A stretch of DNA of 64,000 bases from Sulfurimonas sp. RIFCSPLOWO2_12_36_12. GTDB lineage: Bacteria > Campylobacterota > Campylobacteria > Campylobacterales > Sulfurimonadaceae. The position numbers and the translations under genes were made by a program. The number at the start of each line of letters is the position of its first letter. Within the stretch, counting starts at the first letter, position 1. The notes under the pieces were generated by a model. That model saw only the letters and a list, made by a program, of their open reading frames with translations, did not search any database and was not told the DNA's origin. Below are positions 9,882 to 19,641 of the stretch, piece by piece. Location: NCBI GenBank assembly GCA_001829675.1, contig MIBZ01000060.1:20183-84182 (forward strand), given 5' to 3'.

Positions 9882-10856
9882 ATGAAAAAAATTACTCTTT
9901 TAGCTTCAGTTGCCGTCATATTTTCACTATCACTAAATGCATTAACATTGGGAAATCTCGGCAATTTTAAATTTGAAAAAATGAATAGTAATGTTTACAT
10001 AATGCATGGACCGGAGAGAGAGCCAAGCAAAGAGAATGAAGGATTTATGAACAATCCGGCGATTATAGAGAGCAAAAACGGACTTATCGTTATAGATCCG
10101 GGCGGAAACTATAATGTTGGTAAGAAAATCATGGCAGAGATAGAAAAGGTAAGCAAAAAACCGATTATTGCCGTTTTCAATACTCATAAACACGGAGACC
10201 ACTGGTTCGCTAACAAAAATATCAAAGAAAAATATCCAAATGTGCCAATCTATGCCTTAACTTATATGATAGAACAGGTAAAAGATAATTCGGCGGAGAC
10301 TTGGTATGGAATTCTTGATAGACTTACGGGAAATTTAGAAGGAACTAAGCCGTTTACATTTCCGACTAAAGGTGTAGAAAACAAACAGACAGTTGTTGTT
10401 GATGGGCAAACTTTTATCATGCGTCACTATGCAAAAGGGCATACTGATACAGATATACTGATTGAACATACAAACTCAAACACCCTGTTTATTGGGGATA
10501 ACCTCATAACAAATCGTTTTGGAGCGTTTGATGAATCATCTAGCATAATTGAAAACATTGCCCTGCTGGAGAAGATTAAAAATCAAAAAGACGGTTTTAA
10601 AAAGTATAAACTTTATGTTCCGGGACATGGACCTTCAAATAATCAAATAAGCGAAACTGTTGAGCCATTTTTAAATTATCTAAAAATCATCGTTGCAGCC
10701 GCTAAAAAAGGGTATGCGGACGGTGTTGAGAGCTATGATATGAAGCCGATAGTTCATGAACAGCTAAAAGATTACCACTCATGGGACGCATATGAGGGTC
10801 AAATGGGTAAACATCTAATGAAAGCTTACTCTGAAGTAGAAGCTTTAGATTTCTAA
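9882..10856 (+). CDS. Exported metallo-beta-lactamase-fold hydrolase (SoxH-like)
   Basis: The protein has 324 aa. Residues 1-20 form a Sec signal peptide (MKKITLLASVAVIFSLSLNA). Zinc ligands are THKHGDHW (H102, H104, D106, H107), H187 in AKGHTDTD, D206 in GDN and H249 in VPGHGPS, so a dinuclear site looks intact. The family includes the SoxH / quinoprotein-relay hydrolases of thiosulfate and methylotrophy clusters; their substrates are mostly unproven. Its place right after the SQR-type gene suggests a periplasmic role in sulfur metabolism. AGGAGA precedes the ATG. Confidence 0.75.
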   Translation: MKKITLLASVAVIFSLSLNALTLGNLGNFKFEKMNSNVYIMHGPEREPSKENEGFMNNPAIIESKNGLIVIDPGGNYNVGKKIMAEIEKVSKKPIIAVFNTHKHGDHWFANKNIKEKYPNVPIYALTYMIEQVKDNSAETWYGILDRLTGNLEGTKPFTFPTKGVENKQTVVVDGQTFIMRHYAKGHTDTDILIEHTNSNTLFIGDNLITNRFGAFDESSSIIENIALLEKIKNQKDGFKKYKLYVPGHGPSNNQISETVEPFLNYLKIIVAAAKKGYADGVESYDMKPIVHEQLKDYHSWDAYEGQMGKHLMKAYSEVEALDF

Positions 10857-10860
10857 TATT

Positions 10861-10883
10861 TTGAGCCATTTCTCATGGCTCAA
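10861..10883 (+). terminator. Terminator after the metallo-hydrolase gene
   Basis: A perfect 9-bp stem TTGAGCCAT / ATGGCTCAA with a TTCTC loop starts 5 bases after the stop codon and is flanked by a T run on the left and As on the right. It is a likely rho-independent terminator that can work in both directions. Confidence 0.65.
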
Positions 10884-10932
10884 ACTCCACATATTTATTA
10901 TAACTTTCAGTTCAAATACTACATTTTTAATC

Positions 10933-10938
10933 TATAAT
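10933..10938 (+). promoter_or_regulatory. -10 box placed for a leaderless transcript
   Basis: A perfect TATAAT ends 5 bases before the ATG at 10944. Transcription would begin at or next to the start codon, and no Shine-Dalgarno sequence is present. Confidence 0.5.
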
Positions 10939-10943
10939 AGCCC

Positions 10944-13085
10944 ATGCTTAAGATAAATGAATGCCAGATAGCCAAGTCCGATATTACAGAGCTAAAAGTC
11001 TTAAACGGCTCATTGGTTGCTTACAATACCAAGTTTCACGGAATCAAAATATTTGATTTTGATGAGTGTGAGGTTAAAAAAAGTATTGCAAATGTGTATC
11101 TTAATTCTGATGTGAGCGTCTGTTCATTTAGCCCAAACTCAGAGCTATTTGCTTTTGTAAATACTCAAACCATCTACATCCTCGACATACAGACAAAAGA
11201 GATAATCCATACCATTGAACTAAACGATGAAGAGATAGATATTATAAGCTTTGATCCATCTTCCACATATATTATTGCAGGAAGCAAAAGCGGCAGAGTA
11301 CTTCAGTACAAAACAAACCAATCATCTCTGCTCTCAAGGCTCTGTTCTTTCCCTTACAATAGAGAAAATATAGATGCACAAACCATAGATAGTAAAAATT
11401 TTGTAAGCTCTTTTGCTTTTTATAAAAACAGATTTGCATGTAGCGGTTATGGTTGCGCTGTTTTTATAATCGACCTGCAGACTCAAGCAAATAAAAATGT
11501 TATTACCCACAATAAAATTCGTATTGACGCTATGTGCTTTTTGGACGAAAACACTCTTATATGCGGCAACACGGACGGGGTGATAGATATTGTATTTTTA
11601 AATGAAAAAAACAGTTACAAAAGCGTAAAAACTCCTATTTTAAGAATTAAACAAATTCTCATAATGTCAAATCCAAACTATATTATGGTTGTAGGCAAGT
11701 CAAATATAGTTACCATAGTTGATATAAAAAATTATAAAATTACACATAGCAAATATATAGAATTTGATACACAAATAAATATGGTTGATATAGTTAAGGG
11801 TGACTCTTTAGTTGTTGCGCTTATAAATAATAAAATTTTACATGTAGAACTTCCGGGAATTGCAAAATTAAGGTCGCTGATTGTTCACAACTCACTTGAA
11901 AAAGCATTTGAGCTAATCACAAAAGAGCCTATGCTTCAAGGCTCGAATGAACACAGAGTACTTGAAGAGAGGTTTGAGAAGAACTATGAGAATGCCACCA
12001 AGGCTCTTATTAACCAAAATATAGCTCAAGCCACTCAAATTTTAGATATTTATAAAAATGTAAAATCAAAACAGCTTAAAATAAAAGAACTTTTTATAGC
12101 TTTTAAAAATTATCTTAGATTTCAAGCGCTTTTTTTGGAAAAAAAATACGCTTTGGCATATGGAATGTGCTCTAAATATGAGCCGCTTAAGCAAACAGTA
12201 CAGTATAAAAAAATGGAGCAGGTTTTTAAACTTGCTTTTGCAAATGCACAAAGACATATTCTGCAAAACAATCCTGCCGGAGCAAGAGCACTTTTGGCGG
12301 AGTACAACACCGTAATCTCAAAAAAACCGCTTATAAAACTTCTGCTTACCCAAAACAGAGAGTTTGTAGAGCTGTTAAAAGCGATTCAAAAGAGAGATTT
12401 TAAAACCATAAATAAACTCATAAGCGCAAATGAGCTCTTCAAACAAATTCCAAACTACATCGCTCTAAACAACCAAATAGAAGAGACTCTTCAAGAGATA
12501 GAAGCAGATATAAAAAGGGGTGACATAGAGAGCGCAAAAAAACTCTTACTCAGTGTTAATGAAATTCCGGATGTTTCACAAAGAGTAGAGCAGCTTCATA
12601 CAAAATGCAAGTATGTTCTATCTCTGCAAAAAGCCTACGAAGAGAGTGATTTTAAAAGCTGTTATGAGATTTTAGATTTGCATAAATATCTAAGAGGTGT
12701 AGAACTTGGGATACTCTTGGAAAACCACTGGTCAAAGCTTATGCAAAAGTGCGAAGAGTATGCGCTTGGGGGAAATATAAAAGATATTAAAAAAACACTC
12801 GGCGTACTTATCGGTTTATATAGCAGACGCAACAAAATCGGAGATTTGCTAAGGGTTAGTTTTCATGTAAGGATTAACACTTTGGCAGATAAAAAAGATT
12901 TTAAGGGTGCAGAAGCAATCATCTACTCTTACATAGATATTTTTGGCATGGACAGCGAAATAGCCCAGATTATGAAAAAATTTGAAAAAATTTCAGCACA
13001 TAAATTAGCTATTACGGAAGCTCAGTCTCAAAGACCAAGAAGAGACAGCTGGAGAGATTTTGATATTATTATGAAGAGCTCATAA
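10944..13085 (+). CDS. Unknown protein with N-terminal WD40-like propeller and C-terminal helical repeats
   Basis: The protein has 713 aa and no signal peptide or membrane span, so it is probably cytoplasmic. Residues about 1-310 are beta-rich with repeated blocks of the type VCSFSPNSELFAFVNTQTIY and IISFDPSSTYIIAGSKSGRV, typical of WD40 propeller blades. Residues about 315-690 are almost all helical, with TPR-like pairs rich in Ala, Leu and Lys. The order propeller then alpha-solenoid is seen in coat and scaffold proteins; I cannot assign a function. It stands alone between two hairpin-bounded units and overlaps fliI tail to tail by 17 bases. Its -10 box suggests a leaderless mRNA. Confidence 0.65.
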   Translation: MLKINECQIAKSDITELKVLNGSLVAYNTKFHGIKIFDFDECEVKKSIANVYLNSDVSVCSFSPNSELFAFVNTQTIYILDIQTKEIIHTIELNDEEIDIISFDPSSTYIIAGSKSGRVLQYKTNQSSLLSRLCSFPYNRENIDAQTIDSKNFVSSFAFYKNRFACSGYGCAVFIIDLQTQANKNVITHNKIRIDAMCFLDENTLICGNTDGVIDIVFLNEKNSYKSVKTPILRIKQILIMSNPNYIMVVGKSNIVTIVDIKNYKITHSKYIEFDTQINMVDIVKGDSLVVALINNKILHVELPGIAKLRSLIVHNSLEKAFELITKEPMLQGSNEHRVLEERFEKNYENATKALINQNIAQATQILDIYKNVKSKQLKIKELFIAFKNYLRFQALFLEKKYALAYGMCSKYEPLKQTVQYKKMEQVFKLAFANAQRHILQNNPAGARALLAEYNTVISKKPLIKLLLTQNREFVELLKAIQKRDFKTINKLISANELFKQIPNYIALNNQIEETLQEIEADIKRGDIESAKKLLLSVNEIPDVSQRVEQLHTKCKYVLSLQKAYEESDFKSCYEILDLHKYLRGVELGILLENHWSKLMQKCEEYALGGNIKDIKKTLGVLIGLYSRRNKIGDLLRVSFHVRINTLADKKDFKGAEAIIYSYIDIFGMDSEIAQIMKKFEKISAHKLAITEAQSQRPRRDSWRDFDIIMKSS

Positions 13086-14379
13086 GCTTTAAAAGAGTAC
13101 TTACTGTTTCATCAAATTCACTCTTATACATTGAATTTTGAATTAAAAAATTCTCCATATCTTTCTTTTTGCTTATTGCTTCATCCAGCTCAGGGTCACT
13201 CCCTTTTAAATAAGCACCGATACGGATAAGCACTTCATTCTCTTTTAAAAGCGTATAGAGCCTTCTAAATTTTAACACAGCCTTTAGATGCTCTGGCGAG
13301 ATTATGTCGTTCATAACCCTTGAAGCAGAGTTTAAAATATGAACAGGCGGATATATACCGAAGTCTGTAAGCTCACGAGAGAGTACGATGTGTCCATCCA
13401 AAATAGAGCGGGATTGGTCGGCAATAGGGTCACTCATATCATCGCCCTCGACTAGAATTGTAAAAAAGGCAGTTATAGAGCCTTTGCCCTCCTCTTTTCC
13501 TGCGCGCTCCATTAACTGCGGAAGAAGCGTCAAAGAAGACGGCGGATAACCTTTTGATGTCGGCGGTTCGCCAAGAGCAAGCCCTATCTCCCTTTGAGCC
13601 ATTGCAAATCTAGTTACGGAGTCCATTATAAAAAGAACATCTAAACCCTCATCTTTAAAATGCTCTGCCACGCTCATAGCCGCAAATGCACCATATTTTC
13701 TCATTAAAGGAGAGTCATCAGAAGTTGCAACGATTATAACCGTGTTTTCTAAATTTCCACCAAGATTTTTCTCTATAAATTCAGGAACCTCTCTGCCGCG
13801 CTCACCGATGAGTGCAACCACTTTTATTGGAGCGTTTGCCCCTCTTACAATCATCCCCATCAGAGTTGATTTCCCAACCCCGCTTCCGGCAAAAATTCCC
13901 AGTTTTTGACCTTTTCCGCATGTTAAAAGCCCGTCAATACTCTTTACCCCGACACTAAATACTTCATTTATCATACCCCGTTTCATAGCGGCTATCGGAG
14001 CTTTAATTATCGGAGAAAATTTTGAATTGTTTACACTTCCTTTTCCGTCAATAGGTCTCATAAAAGGGTCTACGACACGCCCCAAGAGAGATGATCCAAC
14101 GGGAATATTTAAACCGGTTTGATCCAAAAATACTCTATCTCCGGAACAAAATCCCTCAACAAAACTAAACGGCGTTATGAAAAAAGTGCCGCCGTCAATC
14201 TCGGTAACCATTCCGATGGTCTCCTGATTTGTGTCGTTTGAGATAATTTTCACTATATCGCTGATGCTGACTTTTAATCCGCGAGCAGTGATGACGGTTG
14301 CATTTATTTTAACGACTTCGCCAAATGCAACCGAATATTTTTTATCTGAGATTCTTTCTTTGAGTGAAGCAAAAGGCAT
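13069..14379 (-). CDS. fliI: Flagellum-specific ATP synthase FliI
   Basis: This protein of 436 aa is the ATPase of the flagellar type III export apparatus; it works as a hexamer with FliH and FliJ at the inner membrane. Walker A is GSGVGKST at 165-172 and Walker B lies in DVLFIMDSVTRFAMAQRE, followed by the GYPPSSLTLLPQLMERAG motif that separates FliI from F1 beta. The RBS AAGGAGA precedes the start. It is isolated from other flagellar genes, as often in this phylum, where flagellar genes are scattered. It overlaps the convergent propeller-repeat gene by 17 bases. Confidence 0.95.
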   Translation of the reverse strand: MPFASLKERISDKKYSVAFGEVVKINATVITARGLKVSISDIVKIISNDTNQETIGMVTEIDGGTFFITPFSFVEGFCSGDRVFLDQTGLNIPVGSSLLGRVVDPFMRPIDGKGSVNNSKFSPIIKAPIAAMKRGMINEVFSVGVKSIDGLLTCGKGQKLGIFAGSGVGKSTLMGMIVRGANAPIKVVALIGERGREVPEFIEKNLGGNLENTVIIVATSDDSPLMRKYGAFAAMSVAEHFKDEGLDVLFIMDSVTRFAMAQREIGLALGEPPTSKGYPPSSLTLLPQLMERAGKEEGKGSITAFFTILVEGDDMSDPIADQSRSILDGHIVLSRELTDFGIYPPVHILNSASRVMNDIISPEHLKAVLKFRRLYTLLKENEVLIRIGAYLKGSDPELDEAISKKKDMENFLIQNSMYKSEFDETVSTLLKLMSSS

Positions 14380-14406
14380 TAAAAATCTCCTTGATTGATG
14401 AAAAGC

Positions 14407-14991
14407 TTAATAACGCGAACCGTTTGGAGAGTTTATTAAAGAGAAAAATTCGCTTCTGGTTTTTTCATCTTTTTTAAACAACCCGCGAAGAGCCGAAGAT
14501 GTGGTTGTAGAGTTAATCTTCTCAACGCCTCTCATCTCCATACACATATGTCGCGCTTGAATCACGACTGCAACACCTTTTGGCTGAATTGTACTCATTA
14601 TGGCGTCTGCAATCTGTTCAGTCAACTGCTCTTGAATCTGCATACGGCGTGCAAAAACATTTACAACACGAGGAATTTTTGAGAGTCCGACAACTTTGCC
14701 GTTTGGAATATATGCAACATGAACACGCCCTATAATCGGAAGAAGATGATGTTCGCATGTAGAGTAAAACTCTATATCTTTTAAAAGTACCATTTCATCG
14801 TTTGAGCTTGTAAATAGAGCAGATTTTAGTATCTCTTGCGGGTCTTCTTTGTAACCGCCAAAGATAAACTCATAAGCTTTTTTAACTCTTTGCGGAGTTT
14901 TTAAAAGCCCTTCTCTCTCTGGGTTTTCCCCAATATGAAGCATCATACTTTTTACTGCATTTTCAAATTCAATATCTTGTTTATCTGACAA
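14407..14991 (-). CDS. folE: GTP cyclohydrolase I
   Basis: The protein has 194 aa and converts GTP to dihydroneopterin triphosphate, the first step to folate and also of the queuosine pathway (queF is at 41266). Zinc ligands are C79 and H82 in the motif CEHHLLP and C150 in [18 protein letters not shown] and [12 protein letters not shown] are standard family blocks. It lies upstream of fliI on the same strand with a 27-base gap, so the two may share an mRNA. Confidence 0.96.
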   Translation of the reverse strand: MSDKQDIEFENAVKSMMLHIGENPEREGLLKTPQRVKKAYEFIFGGYKEDPQEILKSALFTSSNDEMVLLKDIEFYSTCEHHLLPIIGRVHVAYIPNGKVVGLSKIPRVVNVFARRMQIQEQLTEQIADAIMSTIQPKGVAVVIQARHMCMEMRGVEKINSTTTSSALRGLFKKDEKTRSEFFSLINSPNGSRY

Positions 14992-15222
14992 TGTTGTGCC
15001 TTTTGAAAGTTTTAATGATGATAGGGTATCAAGAAATAGCTGAGAGAATGATGTGATTATTATTTTTTAAATATTTTTTTATTTACTGTGAAAATGGTTG
15101 GCGGTGGTCTTAAAACATTATATCCATAGTCTGCTTAAGCTTATTTTTATATTTTGGGTGCAATACTGTTCTCACTACATTGTGTTATAAGATTTATCCA
15201 TGTTAAAAAATGAGGAATATTG

Positions 15223-16731
15223 ATGAACAGAAGAAATTTTTTATACCCTTTCTCTTTTTCGGCAGCGGCGGCAATACTTGTCGGTTGCGAAAAAGAGTCT
15301 GACAAAAACACTAAATTCGATAAAAAGAGCAATGAAACTCAAAAGATGGTGCAGGAACCCCAAAAAAATGTTATAAATGAGAAGTTTGAACCATTTACAC
15401 AAGAGCTTAAGATTCCCAAAGAGATTGATTTTGAACATATCGCAAAAGCGAAATTCAATGCTCAAAAAAGCTCCGCTGCTCTCTATAAAGAGAAAAAAAC
15501 AGATGTTTTAACATTTCAAGGTGACTTGCCAAATCCAACTATTAGAATCAAAAACGGTGACGATTTTGAGCTAGATTTCACCAACAGCCTTGAAAAACAG
15601 ACTATTATTCATTGGCACGGTTTGCTTGTACCTGAGACTATGGACGGGCATCCGAAGGACGCTATTGCGACAAATATGACAAAAGAGTACAGGTACAGAG
15701 TCAATCAAAGGGCGGGGACATTCTGGTATCACACACATCCGCACGGCAGAACCGGAGAAGAGATCTACTATGGACTTGCAGGTCTTTACATTATAGAGGA
15801 CGAAGATGAGAAGAGGTTAAATCTTCCATCCGGTGAGTTTGAACTGCCTCTGATTATACAAGACAGAAGGTTTGACAAGGAAGGAAATCTTATCTATAAA
15901 GAAGCCCAGCAAGACAATATCGGCATTTTAGGCAATGTCATCATGGTAAACTCTACGCCCCATCCCTATAAAAATGTTAAAAACACAAAATACCGCCTTA
16001 GAATACTAAACGGCTCAAGCGCAAGAACATATAAGCTCGCATTTGAGGGTATCGAAGAGTTCATGTTGATTGGAACTGACGGCGGGCTTCTCGAAGAACC
16101 CATAGTCGTAAAAGATATTTTAGTTGCAGTAGCAGAGCGTATAGATATTATCGTAGATTTTAAAGATAAAAAAGTAGGTGATAGCATAACGCTAAAAACT
16201 CTGGGATTTAAAGAAGCCAGCATTTTTGTACCAAACACCGCCTATCCAGGCTTTGATTCTAAAATAGATATTATGAAATTTAAAGTTACCGAACTTTCTG
16301 CTCAAAACCAGCTGCAAATTCCAAAAAAACTCTCAACAATTGCAAAAATGAAAGCCTCTGATGCCTCAAAAAGCAGGGTTATAACTATGGAAATTATAGA
16401 GGGAGGTGTCTGGACTTTAAACAAAAAGCCATACGACATGCATAGAGTAGATGAGAGAGTAAAACTAGGCTCAACAGAAATTTGGGAGATTAAAAACAGT
16501 GTCCATATGGCACACCCTTTTCACATACATGGGGTTCATTTTCAAGTGCTTGATAGAACAAGCAAAATAAATTTTCCCACCGACAAGGGGTGGAAAGATA
16601 CCGTTCTTGTTATGCCTAATGAGACCGTTCGTATTATAGTAAAGTTTACTATACCCGGATTATTTCTTCACCACTGTCATATTTTAGAACATGAAGATCA
16701 CTCTATGATGGCAAATTTTTTAGTAGAATAG
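15223..16731 (+). CDS. Multicopper oxidase with Tat and lipoprotein-type signal
   Basis: The protein has 502 aa. I chose the ATG at 15223, with GAGG 8 bases upstream, over a TTG one codon earlier. The N-terminus NRRNFLYPFSFSAAAAILVG followed by Cys carries both a twin-arginine motif and a lipobox, so it is probably exported folded and lipid-anchored. Copper motifs are HWHG, HTHPHG, HPFHIHG and HCHILEHED, giving the T1 site and the T2/T3 trinuclear centre as in CueO/CotA. The Met-rich insert of CueO is not obvious. A role in copper tolerance or metal oxidation is likely. It stands alone, with a long upstream gap. Confidence 0.88.
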   Translation: MNRRNFLYPFSFSAAAAILVGCEKESDKNTKFDKKSNETQKMVQEPQKNVINEKFEPFTQELKIPKEIDFEHIAKAKFNAQKSSAALYKEKKTDVLTFQGDLPNPTIRIKNGDDFELDFTNSLEKQTIIHWHGLLVPETMDGHPKDAIATNMTKEYRYRVNQRAGTFWYHTHPHGRTGEEIYYGLAGLYIIEDEDEKRLNLPSGEFELPLIIQDRRFDKEGNLIYKEAQQDNIGILGNVIMVNSTPHPYKNVKNTKYRLRILNGSSARTYKLAFEGIEEFMLIGTDGGLLEEPIVVKDILVAVAERIDIIVDFKDKKVGDSITLKTLGFKEASIFVPNTAYPGFDSKIDIMKFKVTELSAQNQLQIPKKLSTIAKMKASDASKSRVITMEIIEGGVWTLNKKPYDMHRVDERVKLGSTEIWEIKNSVHMAHPFHIHGVHFQVLDRTSKINFPTDKGWKDTVLVMPNETVRIIVKFTIPGLFLHHCHILEHEDHSMMANFLVE

Positions 16732-16818
16732 AAATTATAATAAGATACCCTCTGATTTTTCTCTGCTAAAGAAGCTGAAAATTGCAAATGATAAAGTGCT
16801 TTAGTTAAGGAAGTGCAA

Positions 16819-16846
16819 TGATATGCGGAAAATATTCCGCATATCA
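16819..16846. terminator. Shared terminator hairpin between multicopper oxidase and rnj
   Basis: A 12-bp perfect stem TGATATGCGGAA / TTCCGCATATCA with loop AATA lies between two convergent genes and can serve both. The 11-mer GATATGCGGAA of its left arm occurs again inside the end of rnj at 16869-16879. Confidence 0.6.
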
Positions 16847-16856
16847 AAATATTTAT

Positions 16857-18818
16857 CTACATAACAAAGATATGCGGAACAATTAGCGGATATTTTTTCA
16901 TTTTTCTATAAATATGTTTTCTAACAACTTGGCGAAGGTCATTTTCCAATGCTCTTGCATTTTCTATCAGTCCCTCTTTTATGTTGGCAAGGAAGTGTTC
17001 TAGCACCTCTTCAATCTCTTTAGCAAAGAATTTATCCTGCTTATCAGAAACTAAACCAAACGAAGTTACCAACGGCTTAGAGAGCATTGTAGAGTGCTGT
17101 CCGTCTATCTGGGCAACAATCATTACAATACCGTCAGATGCAAGTTTTTGACGGTCGATTACAATGTCATCTTCTATTTTATGATTGTTTTGGTTATCAA
17201 TATATGTCTTGCCGGTTCTTACTGTTTTTACTTTTCTCATATATTTTGGAGCAATCTCTACCGTATCTCCGTCATTCATAATATATATATTACGCTCAGG
17301 AACACCACACATCATTGCAGTCTCTTTATGCTTCATTACATGATTGTACTCACCGTGGATTGGCAAAAAGAATTTAGGATTGACAAGACGAAGCATAAGC
17401 TTTTGCTCTTCTATAGAAGCGTGTCCTGATACATGCAGTTCTCTATCCAGAGCTATCTTTGCTCCGGCGCGCTGGAGATGGTTTAACATCCCGGAGATTG
17501 AGCCTTCATTTCCCGGAATAGGGCGAGATGAAAGAACAATTAAATCATTTGGTTTAATTTTCACATGTCTATGTTCGCCGATTGACATTCTAAATAGTGC
17601 AGAACTTGGCTCACCTTGTGAACCGGTTGTAACAATAAGAATATCTTTATCATTCATTGAAGCAATCTGTTCCGGCTCTACAAATATATTTTTTGGCAGT
17701 TTAATATAGTCATACTGCATAGCTATTTCAATATTTCTCTCCATTGAACGACCTATGACACAAACTTTACGCCCATACTTCACGCCGTACTGGATAGCCT
17801 GAAAAACACGGTGAATGTTTGAACTGAAAGTTGAGAGCAATACTCTGCCTTCAGCTTTTGAAAATACTCTATCAAGTGCCGGTGCAACACTAAGCTCAGA
17901 CGGAGTAGGAGCTGTATTGTATGAGTTTGTAGAGTCGCTTAACAGACAAAGAACACCTTTGTCACCGTAGTGAGCTAATCTATGTAAATCCGCAGTATAA
18001 CCATCTACCGGCGTGTGGTCTATTTTAAAGTCACCTGTGTGAATAATAGTTCCGGCAGGTGTAGTAATTGCCAGTGATGATGAATCTATAATAGAGTGAG
18101 TCATGTGCATCCACTCTATCTCAAAATCTTCACCGATTTTATAAATTTTTCTCTTTTCAATTGGGTGCAGATGCTGTTTGAACTCTTTTATATGATGTTC
18201 ATCAAATTTGCTTCCTATCATTGCTAAAGGAAGCGGTGAACCATATATCGGAAACTGCATCTCTTTGTACAGATATGGCATTGCTCCAATATGGTCTTCG
18301 TGTGCGTGCGTTATAATTATTGCTTTAATTTTATCTTTGATTTCACGAATATATGTAAAGTCAGGTACCAAAATATCAACACCGTGCATATCTTCATCTG
18401 GAAAACTCATACCGACATCTACAAGTATCGCTTCATTTTGAGTTTCAAATACTGTAATATTTCCGCCGATTTCACCAAGTCCGCCAAGCGGGGTAATGCG
18501 GATTTTCTCTTTTGAGTTTAAATCTAATTTATAGTGCGGATTAAGTCTCTGCTTATGAGCTTCTTGATTTATTTCAACAAATGCTTTTAAATTTTCATCT
18601 ACAGGTGTGCTTTGACGACGACGCCCTCTTGATGCACTCTTGTTTTTGCTGCTGTTAGCCGGATTGCTGCCTGCTGGGTTGCTACCTGCCGGTTTGTTGC
18701 CATTTTGGTTATTTGGCTTACTGCTATTATTGTTGTTGGGTCTTCTGTTGTTATAATTATTTGGTTTACGATTTTCTTGAGAAATACTTTCGTTAATTTC
18801 CTGATTCTCTTGTTCCAT
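16857..18818 (-). CDS. rnj: Ribonuclease J
   Basis: The protein has 653 aa and is the main endo- and 5'-3' exoribonuclease of this phylum, which lacks RNase E. Residues 1-75 are a disordered Asn/Lys-rich extension with short repeats (PAGSN twice, then PANSS), like the long N-terminus of Helicobacter RNase J. The metallo-beta-lactamase core starts near 105 (RITPLGGLGEIGGN), with zinc motif THAHEDHIGAM at 170-180. The beta-CASP part has TTGSQGEPSSAL and GHAS, and the C-terminal dimer domain follows. The start overlaps the end of rsmA by 26 bases, so the two are coupled. Confidence 0.95.
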   Translation of the reverse strand: MEQENQEINESISQENRKPNNYNNRRPNNNNSSKPNNQNGNKPAGSNPAGSNPANSSKNKSASRGRRRQSTPVDENLKAFVEINQEAHKQRLNPHYKLDLNSKEKIRITPLGGLGEIGGNITVFETQNEAILVDVGMSFPDEDMHGVDILVPDFTYIREIKDKIKAIIITHAHEDHIGAMPYLYKEMQFPIYGSPLPLAMIGSKFDEHHIKEFKQHLHPIEKRKIYKIGEDFEIEWMHMTHSIIDSSSLAITTPAGTIIHTGDFKIDHTPVDGYTADLHRLAHYGDKGVLCLLSDSTNSYNTAPTPSELSVAPALDRVFSKAEGRVLLSTFSSNIHRVFQAIQYGVKYGRKVCVIGRSMERNIEIAMQYDYIKLPKNIFVEPEQIASMNDKDILIVTTGSQGEPSSALFRMSIGEHRHVKIKPNDLIVLSSRPIPGNEGSISGMLNHLQRAGAKIALDRELHVSGHASIEEQKLMLRLVNPKFFLPIHGEYNHVMKHKETAMMCGVPERNIYIMNDGDTVEIAPKYMRKVKTVRTGKTYIDNQNNHKIEDDIVIDRQKLASDGIVMIVAQIDGQHSTMLSKPLVTSFGLVSDKQDKFFAKEIEEVLEHFLANIKEGLIENARALENDLRQVVRKHIYRKMKKYPLIVPHIFVM

Positions 18819-19593
18819 CCAAACTCCTTGTTAGTTTATAGAGTTGGTGATAGTCTAGGGTAGAAACTTGATGAGGACGAATCGTTTGTGCAAGATTAAG
18901 CTTAAGAAAAGCATCTTGAAGTATAGTTTTTTGATAAACAACTGATAGATTTTTCATAAGAGTTTTCCGAGGTTGCGTAAATGCAACTCTAAGCATATCC
19001 TCAAAATCTTTATCACTTCTATCACTATTTTTTTGTATCAAAAAAACTGCAGAATCTATTTTTGGCTGCGGTTCAAATGCCGTTGGCGGAACTCTCACAA
19101 CTATATGTGCGTCTCCTACACTTTGAGTTATAATACCCAAAGAGCCAAATACTTTATCACCCTCATGTGCGCAAAATTTTTCTGCAACTTCAAGCTGTAC
19201 CATTACAAGTATATTTTTGCATTTTGGATCTGCGAGGGCTTTTAGAATTATGTTAGTCGCTATATAGTATGGCAAATTTGCCACCAAATCATACGACTCA
19301 TCTATAAGTTCACTCTTCCAAACATTAAGAACATCCCCACAATGTATGCGGAGCTGTTTGGTTGCGATCTCTTTTTCAAATTTATTTTGTAACAGTTTAC
19401 ACAAATCGGTATCGACCTCAAAAGCTTCTACACTTTTGACATCTACTAAAAATTTAGTTAAATCACCTAAGCCAGGCCCAATCTCTACGATTTTGTTATC
19501 GTTGTTGGGCATCGCTTCGACGATTTTTTGTAAAATAGTTTTATCTTTTAAGAAATTTTGTCCAAACTTCTTTTTTGCTACAATTTTTTCCAT
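18793..19593 (-). CDS. rsmA: 16S rRNA dimethyladenosine transferase RsmA (KsgA)
   Basis: The protein has 266 aa and uses SAM to dimethylate two adjacent adenosines in helix 45 of 16S rRNA. Motifs are KKFGQNFL at the N-terminus, SAM site EIGPGLGDLTKFL (about 38-50) and the catalytic NLPYYIATNI (near 106). The length is typical. It is the first gene of a two-gene unit with rnj, so a ribosome-maturation and an RNA-decay gene are made together. Confidence 0.95.
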   Translation of the reverse strand: MEKIVAKKKFGQNFLKDKTILQKIVEAMPNNDNKIVEIGPGLGDLTKFLVDVKSVEAFEVDTDLCKLLQNKFEKEIATKQLRIHCGDVLNVWKSELIDESYDLVANLPYYIATNIILKALADPKCKNILVMVQLEVAEKFCAHEGDKVFGSLGIITQSVGDAHIVVRVPPTAFEPQPKIDSAVFLIQKNSDRSDKDFEDMLRVAFTQPRKTLMKNLSVVYQKTILQDAFLKLNLAQTIRPHQVSTLDYHQLYKLTRSLDGTRESGN

Positions 19594-19641
19594 AAGCGGC
19601 TATTTTATACTATTTTTACTTATGTTTAGTTAATGAAAGCA

